From assembly GCA_030671985.1 (NCBI GenBank), contig DAOVHI010000072.1, positions 1 to 7,196 on the forward strand: a stretch of DNA of 7,196 nt, given 5' to 3'. Of this stretch, positions 1 to 5,845 are shown piece by piece (position 1 is the stretch's first letter; each line of letters opens with the position of its first letter). The notes under the pieces are model-generated. The model worked only from the letters and a program-made list of their open reading frames with translations, was not told the origin of the DNA and did no database searches. Source of the stretch: JAHJDO01 sp030671985 [NCBI: bacterium] (GTDB taxonomy: Bacteria; JAHJDO01). Made by a program: the position numbers and the translations under genes.

Positions 1-1
1 A

Positions 2-784
2 GATGGAAAAATAGTATTACTTGGTAAAGAAATAAGGGATCTTATTGAAAAAGATTTGGATTTTGGCCTATTTATTTTAATCGGAGGCAAGGAAATTACA
101 GAAAATCAAATAGAAGATCTTATGAAAGAAATTCAGAAAAGAGTTGCCAAAAAGGAGAGGGTGCTTATTACAACTTTGACTAAACGTATGGCGGAAGATC
201 TGGCTGAATATTTAAATCAACATGGAATACGTGTTAGATACCTGCATTCTGAAATTGACACAATAAAAAGAGTTGATATATTGCACGATCTTAGACTCGC
301 AAAATTCGACGTTCTGGTTGGAATAAACTTGCTTAGAGAGGGACTTGACCTTCCTGAAGTTTCATTGGTAATAATATTAGACGCAGATAAAGAGGGATTT
401 TTGCGTTCAGAAACATCTCTTATTCAAACGATTGGAAGAACTGCGCGTAATGTGGCAGGTACGGTTATTATGTATGCAGATGAGACAACCATGTCAATGA
501 AAAAAGCAATAGGGGAGACCGAACGCAGGAGAAAAATTCAAATAGAATTCAATAAAGAGCACGGGATTACTCCTAAGACCATCCAAAAAGAAATAAGGCG
601 AACGACATTAACAGGTAAAGACAAAAAAGTCTCTTATGTTAGAAAAATGAAAATGTTGGATATGAAAGCACTGGAGAAAAAAATGGTTAAAGCGGCTGAA
701 AATCTTGAGTTTGAAAAAGCAGCAGAAATCAGAGATGAAATCTCCATGTTGAGGGCTCAGGGAAAGAGAAAAAATAATGCGTGA
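2..784 (+). CDS. uvrB: UvrABC excinuclease subunit B, C-terminal part (5' end missing at window edge)
   Basis: This is the last ~245 residues of UvrB, the helicase-like damage-verification subunit of nucleotide excision repair, which takes over from UvrA on DNA and recruits UvrC. Counting from the TTG codon at 56, [10 protein letters not shown] (40-49), YLHSEID (62-68), [16 protein letters not shown] (89-104, helicase motif V) and QTIGRTARN (124-132, motif VI, usually QTIGRAARN) are unmistakable. The C-terminal UVR motif that binds UvrC/UvrA is at about 205-234 (ALEKKM...[14 protein letters not shown]). The frame is open back to base 2 and full UvrB is about 660 residues, so the 5' part lies outside or is lost. 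The TTG at 56 has no ribosome binding site and is unlikely to be a start. Oddly, the frame upstream of TENQIEDL (bases ~2-97) lacks the expected UvrB text (EQIIRPTGLLDP-like); see findings. The identity is certain; the integrity of the 5' part is not. Confidence 0.93.
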   Translation, partial: DGKIVLLGKEIRDLIEKDLDFGLFILIGGKEITENQIEDLMKEIQKRVAKKERVLITTLTKRMAEDLAEYLNQHGIRVRYLHSEIDTIKRVDILHDLRLAKFDVLVGINLLREGLDLPEVSLVIILDADKEGFLRSETSLIQTIGRTARNVAGTVIMYADETTMSMKKAIGETERRRKIQIEFNKEHGITPKTIQKEIRRTTLTGKDKKVSYVRKMKMLDMKALEKKMVKAAENLEFEKAAEIRDEISMLRAQGKRKNNA

Positions 785-813
785 TTGACTTTTAAGTGAT
801 GTTTAAATAGAAT
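785..813 (+). promoter_or_regulatory. sigma70-type promoter for guaB3
   Basis: TTGACT (785-790) and TAGAAT (808-813) are separated by exactly 17 nt, each matching the housekeeping consensus at five of six positions. The -35 box begins immediately after the uvrB stop codon, and the predicted start of transcription (around 820) leaves a leader of about 30 nt before the guaB3 ATG. This suggests guaB3 is transcribed independently of uvrB, although no terminator separates them. It is a sequence match only, not tested. Confidence 0.65.
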
Positions 814-851
814 GGCTGTAAAATAAAACTAGAGCATAAAGGAGACATTAG

Positions 852-2012
852 ATGGGTATGTGGATTGGAAGGGGAAGAAAAGCGCGAAGGTCTTATGGAT
901 TTGATGAAATAGCGCTTGTGCCGGGAAATTTAACTGTTAATCCAAACGATGTGGATATAAATTGTGAGATAGGAAGTATAAAGCTAAGTATTCCAATCAT
1001 GGCAGCTGCAATGGATGGTGTGGTTGATCCAAAGCTTGCAATTGAGATGTCAAAACTCGGTGGAATTGCCGTTATGAATCTGGAGGGTATTCAGACAAGA
1101 TATGAAGAACCTGAATCAATTCTGGCGGACATTTCAAAATCAACCCCCGAGGAGGCTACGAAACTTGTTCAAGGCATCTATAACAAACCCATAAAAGAAG
1201 ATTTAATCGTCAGAAGAATAAAAGAGATTAAAAAAGCAGGAGCGTTATGCGCAGTATCGTCTATTCCAAAGAGAGCCGAACGCTTTGGAAAGCTGGCAGA
1301 AGAAGCAGGTGCAGATATGTTTGTTGTGCAGTCAACAGTTATATCAATAAAACATATATCCAGTGAATATGAAACAGTTGATTTCACACAGCTCTGCAAG
1401 AATATGAAAATCCCCGTAATAATAGGCAATTGTGTTACCTACTCTATGGCTATTGAGCTTATGGCTACGGGCGCGGCAGGAATATTTGTTGGAATAGGAC
1501 CGGGAGCGGCATGTACTACACGAGGAGTGCTGGGAATAGGTGTTCCTCAGGTTACCGCTACATGTGACTGCGCTGCCGCAAGAGACTTTTATTATAAGCA
1601 GACAGGAAGATACGTCTCTATCATTACTGACGGGGGCATGTCTTTGGGTGGAGATATTGCCAAAGCATTTGCATGCGGCGCCGACGCGGTAATGATCGGT
1701 TCTGCTCTGGCGCGCGCAAAAGAAGCTCCTGGCGGAGGGTTTCATTGGGGCATGGCAACTCCTCATGCTAATCTACCTAGAGGGACAAGAATAAAAGTAG
1801 GTACAACAAGTTCTCTAAAACAAATACTTGTCGGTCCTGCAGATCTTGATGACGGTTCACAAAATCTTGCAGGCGCTTTAAAAACTTCAATGGGCAATCT
1901 CGGCGCCAGAAACATAAAAGAAATGCAGTTAACGGATATCATTATTGCTCCTTCCATAAAGACAGAAGGAAAAGTCTTTCAGGTTGCTCAAAAAATAGGG
2001 ATGGGGAAGTAA
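852..2012 (+). CDS. guaB3: GuaB3-type IMP dehydrogenase family protein, no CBS domains
   Basis: The 386-residue protein belongs to the IMP dehydrogenase/GMP reductase TIM-barrel superfamily, in the GuaB3 branch known mainly from cyanobacteria and actinobacteria. Its presumed reaction is NAD-dependent oxidation of IMP to XMP, the first committed step to guanine nucleotides, in the cytoplasm. The signature GIGPGAACTTRGVLGIGVPQ (214-233) contains the catalytic cysteine C221, and ITDGG (258-262) supplies the phosphate/ribose-binding aspartate D260. The opening IGRGRKARRSYGFDEIALVPG and the ending TEGKVFQVAQKIGMGK closely resemble cyanobacterial GuaB3 as I recall it. There is no CBS pair between the barrel strands, so the allosteric ATP/GTP control of ordinary GuaB is absent, and the length is normal for this branch. 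GGAG at 841-844, 7 nt before the ATG, supports the start; a second ATG two codons on is less well spaced. A GMP-reductase-like role is possible but less likely. Confidence 0.9.
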   Translation: MGMWIGRGRKARRSYGFDEIALVPGNLTVNPNDVDINCEIGSIKLSIPIMAAAMDGVVDPKLAIEMSKLGGIAVMNLEGIQTRYEEPESILADISKSTPEEATKLVQGIYNKPIKEDLIVRRIKEIKKAGALCAVSSIPKRAERFGKLAEEAGADMFVVQSTVISIKHISSEYETVDFTQLCKNMKIPVIIGNCVTYSMAIELMATGAAGIFVGIGPGAACTTRGVLGIGVPQVTATCDCAAARDFYYKQTGRYVSIITDGGMSLGGDIAKAFACGADAVMIGSALARAKEAPGGGFHWGMATPHANLPRGTRIKVGTTSSLKQILVGPADLDDGSQNLAGALKTSMGNLGARNIKEMQLTDIIIAPSIKTEGKVFQVAQKIGMGK

Positions 2013-2021
2013 GACGACGGA

Positions 2022-3149
2022 CTACTTTTTTTTCTTCTGACTGACAAGTTTTTGTAGATTTATTATCTTGTTTAGTCTGTCTTTTTTAACCTGCGGAGTA
2101 ACATCATCTTTTAGCTTGAACGCTGTTGTTCCATCACGTGGAGAATACTTAAACATATAGGCTTGAGCAAACTCTATCTCTTTCATCGTCTGACAGGTTT
2201 GGTCAAAATCTTCTTCTTTCTCTCCTGGAAATCCAACAATAATATCAGTTCCAAGTCTGATATCAGGTATTCTCTTTCTCAATTTATTAACTATATCAAG
2301 ATACTGAGATAACGTATAACCGCGATTCATTAGACGAAGGATCTTGTCTGAGCCTGATTGCAGGGGGAAATGCAGATATCTGCTCACTTTTTCCAGATTC
2401 GCTAAGGCATTAATCAGTTTCAAGGAAATGTCTTTAGGATGAGACGTTACAAACTGTATTCGTTCAATATCCTTTATTTCATGAACCAGTTCAAGCAAAT
2501 CGGAGAAATCAATATTTTTATTCAGTCCTTTGCCGTATGAATTAACGTTTTGTCCGAGAAGTGTTATTTCCTTATATCCTGCGTGAACAAGTTCTTTGAT
2601 TTCTCTAATAATATCCTTTGAAGGTCTGGAAACTTCTCTGCCTCTTACATACGGCACAATACAATATGAACAAAAATTATTACATCCTCTCATTATAGAA
2701 ACCCATGCAGCACTCTTGTTCTCTCTGGAAGATAGAGTAGGGGAGACGAAAACCTGTTTATCCATATCCGTCAGATTTATTTTAGTTTTTTGCTCAATTG
2801 CAGATTTTATTATTTCAGGTATTTTATGGAAATTATGCGTACCGCATACAAAATCTACATTTGGGGCGCGTTTAAAGATCCCATTTTTATCTTTCTGTGC
2901 CATACAGCCCATAACTCCAACAATAGAGTCAATCCTGTTCTTCTTCTTCTTAAGTTTCCTCAATTCCCCAAGCATGCTGTACACCTTATCTTCCGCATGC
3001 TTTCTCACAGAACAAGTATTTACCAGAAAGACATTCGCATCATTCCTGTTCTCCGTAATTTCATACCCATGCTCCATCAACAATCCAACAACCGCCTCCG
3101 AATCATGTTTATTCATCTGACAGCCGAAGGTTTTAATATGGATTTTCAT
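2022..3149 (-). CDS. miaB: MiaB-like radical SAM methylthiotransferase, lacking the C-terminal TRAM domain
   Basis: This is a methylthiotransferase of the MiaB/RimO/MtaB family, most like MiaB, which converts N6-isopentenyl-A37 to its 2-methylthio form in tRNAs reading UNN codons. The N-terminal UPF0004 domain has its three cluster cysteines at C10 (TFGCQMNKHDSE), C46 (NTCSVRKHAEDK) and C82 (GCMAQ). The radical SAM motif CNNFCSYC gives C156, C160 and C163, and LGQNVNSYG (198-206), HFPLQSGSDKIL (260-271) and GTDIIVGFPGE (300-310) are typical. The protein stops at residue 375 in the linker after the radical SAM domain, whereas family members are about 420-450 residues and end in a tRNA-binding TRAM domain. 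The last codons are KKKK around an A8 run, then TAG. The start is supported by AGGAG (3156-3160) 6 nt upstream. The gene lies 45 nt behind the cyclophilin gene and is probably cotranscribed. Catalytic residues are intact; the missing TRAM makes full activity uncertain. Confidence 0.88.
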   Translation of the reverse strand: MKIHIKTFGCQMNKHDSEAVVGLLMEHGYEITENRNDANVFLVNTCSVRKHAEDKVYSMLGELRKLKKKKNRIDSIVGVMGCMAQKDKNGIFKRAPNVDFVCGTHNFHKIPEIIKSAIEQKTKINLTDMDKQVFVSPTLSSRENKSAAWVSIMRGCNNFCSYCIVPYVRGREVSRPSKDIIREIKELVHAGYKEITLLGQNVNSYGKGLNKNIDFSDLLELVHEIKDIERIQFVTSHPKDISLKLINALANLEKVSRYLHFPLQSGSDKILRLMNRGYTLSQYLDIVNKLRKRIPDIRLGTDIIVGFPGEKEEDFDQTCQTMKEIEFAQAYMFKYSPRDGTTAFKLKDDVTPQVKKDRLNKIINLQKLVSQKKKK

Positions 3150-3194
3150 AGTTCGCTCCTACGATTTTATCGAACAAATAATTTAAAGTTTGAA

Positions 3195-3743
3195 TTATTT
3201 CTTTAAGTAGGCCTTGATAATTTTCTGTTCAGTAGTAGGCTTGTTACCTTGTCTCGTGGGTGTGTTTTCTATTTTCTCGACAATATCATAACCTGATATT
3301 ACCTCACCGAAAATCGTGTGGCGCATATTCAACCATGGTGTCTTGGCTACGGTGATGAAAAACTGACTGCCGTTTGTCTTTGGACCGGCATTAGCCATAG
3401 CCAAAAGTCCGGGCTTATCAAATCCAACTTCCTTGCACACTTCGTCTTTAAATGGCTTACCCCAAATGGACTTGCCGCCTCTACCTGTTCCGATAGGGTC
3501 TCCGCCCTGAATCATAAAGCCCTTGATTACACGGTGGAAGATAATGCCGTCATAATAGCCGCTTTTTACAAGCCCAAGAAAATTCTCACAGGCCTTGGGG
3601 GCTATATCAGGCATTAGCTTAATTTCGATTATCCCCTGGTTAGTTTCTAATACTACTATTTGTTCAGACATATTGGCAGCCTCCATATATACACTTGATA
3701 GAATAATTATTCCTAACAAAAAGATTATTGAAATTATTTTCAT
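3195..3743 (-). CDS. cyclophilin-type peptidyl-prolyl cis-trans isomerase, with N-terminal hydrophobic segment
   Basis: This 182-residue cyclophilin catalyses cis-trans isomerisation of peptide bonds before proline and so assists protein folding. The active-site residues are all visible: R71 (FHRVIKGFMIQGGD), Q79, AMANAG at 115-120, Q127 and F129 (GSQFFIT), W137 and H142. The core is complete and of the compact bacterial type. Residues 4-20 form a hydrophobic stretch after MK, which looks like a signal peptide or membrane anchor. The cleavage site (YMEAAN) is not canonical and there is no lipobox cysteine. Two starts are credible: M1 with AAGGAG 7 nt upstream (3751-3756), and M25 (MSEQIVVLETNQG) with GGAGG 8 nt upstream inside the coding region, which would give a cytoplasmic form of 158 residues. 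The longer start is reported because its binding site is good and the extra segment looks like an export signal. It sits 65 nt downstream of the permease gene with no obvious promoter of its own. Confidence 0.92.
   Translation of the reverse strand: MKIISIIFLLGIIILSSVYMEAANMSEQIVVLETNQGIIEIKLMPDIAPKACENFLGLVKSGYYDGIIFHRVIKGFMIQGGDPIGTGRGGKSIWGKPFKDEVCKEVGFDKPGLLAMANAGPKTNGSQFFITVAKTPWLNMRHTIFGEVISGYDIVEKIENTPTRQGNKPTTEQKIIKAYLKK
3680..3684 (-). promoter_or_regulatory. internal ribosome binding site before Met25 of the cyclophilin
   Basis: On the minus strand GGAGG stands 8 nt before the ATG at 3669-3671, within the cyclophilin reading frame. The product from this ATG would begin MSEQIVVLE, a typical start for a cytoplasmic cyclophilin, and would drop the hydrophobic N-terminus. 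The match may be partly accidental, because GGAGG here also encodes the Met-Glu-Ala part of the longer form. Confidence 0.4.
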
Positions 3744-3750
3744 TAGTCAT

Positions 3751-3756
3751 CTCCTT
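3751..3756 (-). promoter_or_regulatory. ribosome binding site for the long (exported) form of the cyclophilin
   Basis: AAGGAG on the minus strand lies 7 nt before the ATG at 3741-3743. It is as strong as or stronger than the internal site at 3680-3684, and supports translation of the form with the hydrophobic N-terminus. Confidence 0.6.
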
Positions 3757-3808
3757 TTTATTTAAAGAATTACAGACATATTTACATCCACTTTCTTCTT
3801 CCACTTCT

Positions 3809-5653
3809 TTAACCTCTCCTTCTCTCAGCCAGGAGGATAACGTGTTTCAATTCCTCCTCGCCTTTTGCCTCAAGCCACTTCTTTTCAAAGTCGCGACTTT
3901 GGATGATCATAGCAATCGCCGCCAGAATTTTCAGATGTAAAACACGCTCACCAGAAGAACCCACAAGAACAAAGGCGATATGAATTAATTGATCTTTTGG
4001 GAAAATAATTCCTGCTTGTGCCCGAACCAAAACCAACCTGTTAATATTCTTGCCGCTAACAACGATGTGAGGGATGGCTAATCCCTTCTCTATCACCGTG
4101 CTTGATTCTTTTTCCCTCTCTATAAACTTATTGAAGAGATCTTCGGGATTTAAATTTAGGCTCTTGCCCAAATCATCCGAAACTTCTTTAAAAAAAGCTT
4201 CCAGCTTTAAAGGCGTCTCTATATCCAAAACCATACTTTCTTCAACAAGCTTATAGAACTTCTCACCTATAATACCCTCCCTTCGAATAACAATGTCCTT
4301 AAGCTCTGTAAGAAGATTATCTGAGGCTAATTCTTTATCCTTAACTGTCAGCTTTTCCAAAACATAAATCAAAGCGGAATCCTGCGCCGCTCTTTTCTGG
4401 GCATAGACTTTATACCAGATAAATCCTAATAGAAGAAAAATCACGGTCAGAAAAACAATAAATGTTCCCATCTCTATTAAAAGAAATCCTCCTCCCAGTA
4501 CCCCTAAGATTTGCAAATAGGGATAGAAAGGAGAATAAAATCTTGGCCTATAGCTTAAGATTTTACTTTCTCTAAATAAAATCACAGTTAGATTAGCCAG
4601 GATATAAAGCAAAATTAATATACTTGAAGCAACTTTAACCAGTAATTCCAATCTGAAAAACAAAATAGCAAAAATCATAAAAGCGCCGGTGAGGAAAATA
4701 GCAATATAAGGTGTTTTGAATTTGGAACTTATTTTTTGAAAAACAGCGGGTAGAAGTTTATCTCTGCTCATACTCAAAGGGTATCTTGATGCAGTCATAA
4801 TCCCTGCGTTAGCAGTAGAAATAAAGGCCAAAAACGCACCTATGCTTACAACGATTTTAAAAACATCTCCGCCAAAGGCTCCTGCCCCGTCCGAGATCGG
4901 AGTAAGACTACCTTTTAGGCCGTCTGGATTTAAAACCCCTATAGTTACAAAGATAACAAAAGCATAAAAAATAGAGGTTACAACGAGAGAAAGAATCATC
5001 CCCAATGGTAAATTTCTGCCTGGATTTTTTGTCTCTTCAGCCAAAGCAGCCACTTTAGTTAAACCGCCGTAAGAGATAAAAACAAAACTTGCTGTAGCGA
5101 ACATAGAACCCAATCCTTTAGAAAAAAATGGCGAAAAATTCAGAGTATTAACTGTTTTTATCCCCCAAACGGTATAAATAAGAAGTATTCCTAAAAGTCC
5201 TAAGACTAAAAATACTTGAAATCTTCCTGCTTCTTTCACTCCTATTAAATTTAAACCAATAAAAAATACACACAGCCAAAAGGCAATAACATTTAAAGAT
5301 AGGGGAGTTATTATACTTAAATAAGCTCCCATACCTATTAAAGCGAATGCTCCCTTCAGGCTCAAAGAGAACCATGTGCTGAAACCGGCCAAAGTCCCCA
5401 AAAGAGGACCGAACCCTCTCATAATATAAAAGTAGTCTCCTCCTGCTTTAGGCATTGCCGTAGTTAATTCTGCCATGCTTAAAAGTGTGGGAAGGCAAAA
5501 AATCCCTGCTATCATATAAGATAGAATAACTGCCGGACCTGCCTTGGCAAAAGCTAATCCTGGCAGTATAAAGAGACCTGAACTAATCATTGCTCCGGTT
5601 GCCACGCAAAAAACATCTAAAAGAGTAAGTTCTTTTTTCAGCCCCTTTTCCAT
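3809..5653 (-). CDS. APC-superfamily amino acid permease fused to a C-terminal PTS EIIA (type 2) domain
   Basis: The 614-residue protein joins a membrane transporter to a phosphotransferase domain. Residues about 10-418 form an APC-family permease of roughly 12 hydrophobic helices. The glycine-rich unwound helix-1 motif GAMISSGLFILPG is at 20-32 and the family motif EETKNPGRNLP at 206-216; such proteins usually take up amino acids by H+ or Na+ coupling, but the substrate cannot be read from sequence. A linker (about 420-470) leads to an EIIA domain of the fructose/mannitol/nitrogen type at about 473-612, with STVIEKGLAIPH placing the phosphoryl-accepting histidine at H529. No EIIB, EIIC, HPr or enzyme I gene is present here, so a regulatory rather than a sugar-transport role is inferred. 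This permease-EIIA architecture is known in diverse bacteria and archaea. The start has GAGGTGA 6 nt upstream, and a strong promoter precedes it. The cyclophilin and miaB genes follow on the same strand. Confidence 0.9.
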   Translation of the reverse strand: MEKGLKKELTLLDVFCVATGAMISSGLFILPGLAFAKAGPAVILSYMIAGIFCLPTLLSMAELTTAMPKAGGDYFYIMRGFGPLLGTLAGFSTWFSLSLKGAFALIGMGAYLSIITPLSLNVIAFWLCVFFIGLNLIGVKEAGRFQVFLVLGLLGILLIYTVWGIKTVNTLNFSPFFSKGLGSMFATASFVFISYGGLTKVAALAEETKNPGRNLPLGMILSLVVTSIFYAFVIFVTIGVLNPDGLKGSLTPISDGAGAFGGDVFKIVVSIGAFLAFISTANAGIMTASRYPLSMSRDKLLPAVFQKISSKFKTPYIAIFLTGAFMIFAILFFRLELLVKVASSILILLYILANLTVILFRESKILSYRPRFYSPFYPYLQILGVLGGGFLLIEMGTFIVFLTVIFLLLGFIWYKVYAQKRAAQDSALIYVLEKLTVKDKELASDNLLTELKDIVIRREGIIGEKFYKLVEESMVLDIETPLKLEAFFKEVSDDLGKSLNLNPEDLFNKFIEREKESSTVIEKGLAIPHIVVSGKNINRLVLVRAQAGIIFPKDQLIHIAFVLVGSSGERVLHLKILAAIAMIIQSRDFEKKWLEAKGEEELKHVILLAERRRG

Positions 5654-5687
5654 TTTTATTCACCTCATAAATGTTAACTAGGCTGCT

Positions 5688-5716
5688 ATTATAACAGGAA
5701 ATTAAGGATTTGTGGA
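5688..5716 (-). promoter_or_regulatory. strong sigma70-type promoter (extended -10) for the permease gene
   Basis: Read on the minus strand, TCCACA (5711-5716, four of six consensus positions) is followed after 17 nt by a perfect TATAAT (5688-5693). This is preceded by TGT, forming an extended -10 element. Transcription would begin near 5681, giving a leader of under 30 nt with the ribosome binding site at 5660-5666. The -35 box overlaps the end of the upstream 47-codon gene. An imperfect 13-bp dyad (tgctat-t-ataaca, 5684-5696) covers the -10 box and could be an operator, though it may simply reflect the AT-rich sequence. Confidence 0.7.
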
Positions 5717-5845
5717 CTTTTCCCAATAATCCTCAGCCTCTTTTTCCATCTTTTCCAATCTGTCATAATAATCAGGAAACTCATTAAGATGCGCAAGAGC
5801 GATTTTTTTTGTTTCATCAAAACTAAAACTTCTTTTACTGCTCAT
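5702..5845 (-). CDS. small DUF5661-like protein (47 aa)
   Basis: A 47-residue charged, helical protein beginning MSSKRSFSF and containing KIALAHLNEFPDYYDRLEKMEKEAE. The 'A-x-x-HL-x-E-x-PDYY-x-RL-x-x-ME' pattern resembles the short DUF5661 family as I remember it, whose function is unknown; the assignment is from memory. The frame extends upstream to an ATG at 5885-5887, but the inner ATG at 5843-5845 has GGAGG (5852-5856) 6 nt before it and removes a lysine/arginine-rich leader that overlaps the upstream gene, so the shorter form is chosen. The ATG lies 11 nt inside the end of the rRNA methyltransferase gene, so translation is probably coupled. No membrane segment, cysteine or catalytic motif is seen. 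It is followed at once by the permease promoter. Confidence 0.7.
   Translation of the reverse strand: MSSKRSFSFDETKKIALAHLNEFPDYYDRLEKMEKEAEDYWEKSTNP

Noticed and set aside
56-58. TTG at 56 as the start of a short UvrB-like protein
   Set aside because: There is no ribosome binding site at a suitable distance, the frame is open further upstream to the window edge, and a UvrB without its N-terminal ATPase part would not be functional.
1178-1957. Three minus-strand open frames inside guaB3, one of 140 codons
   Set aside because: They are antisense shadows of a complete and well-conserved guaB3, and none shows a family motif.
2007-2033. Possible terminator between guaB3 and miaB (AAGTA...TACTT followed by T8)
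   Set aside because: The stem is only five base pairs, mostly A-T, with an 11-nt loop. The T run is explained by the lysine codons of miaB on the other strand, so it is too weak to call.
2026-2033. A8 tract at the end of miaB as a programmed frameshift site
   Set aside because: Both alternative frames run antisense into guaB3 and stop within about 30 codons without TRAM-like sequence, and no downstream stimulatory structure is visible.
2938-2949. TTC repeated four times within miaB
   Set aside because: It simply encodes a short lysine run (KLKKKKNR) and is not a meaningful repeat.
3150-3194. Separate promoter for miaB (TAAAAT-like -10)
   Set aside because: A TAAAAT hexamer is present, but no acceptable -35 lies at 16-18 nt; TTCAAA is 19 nt away. 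Cotranscription with the cyclophilin gene is the simpler reading.
2596-3206. Two long plus-strand open frames (2596-3120 and 2790-3206) over the miaB gene
   Set aside because: They lie antisense to a clear miaB reading frame, have no recognisable domains and no convincing ribosome binding sites, and their composition is that of reverse-complemented coding sequence.
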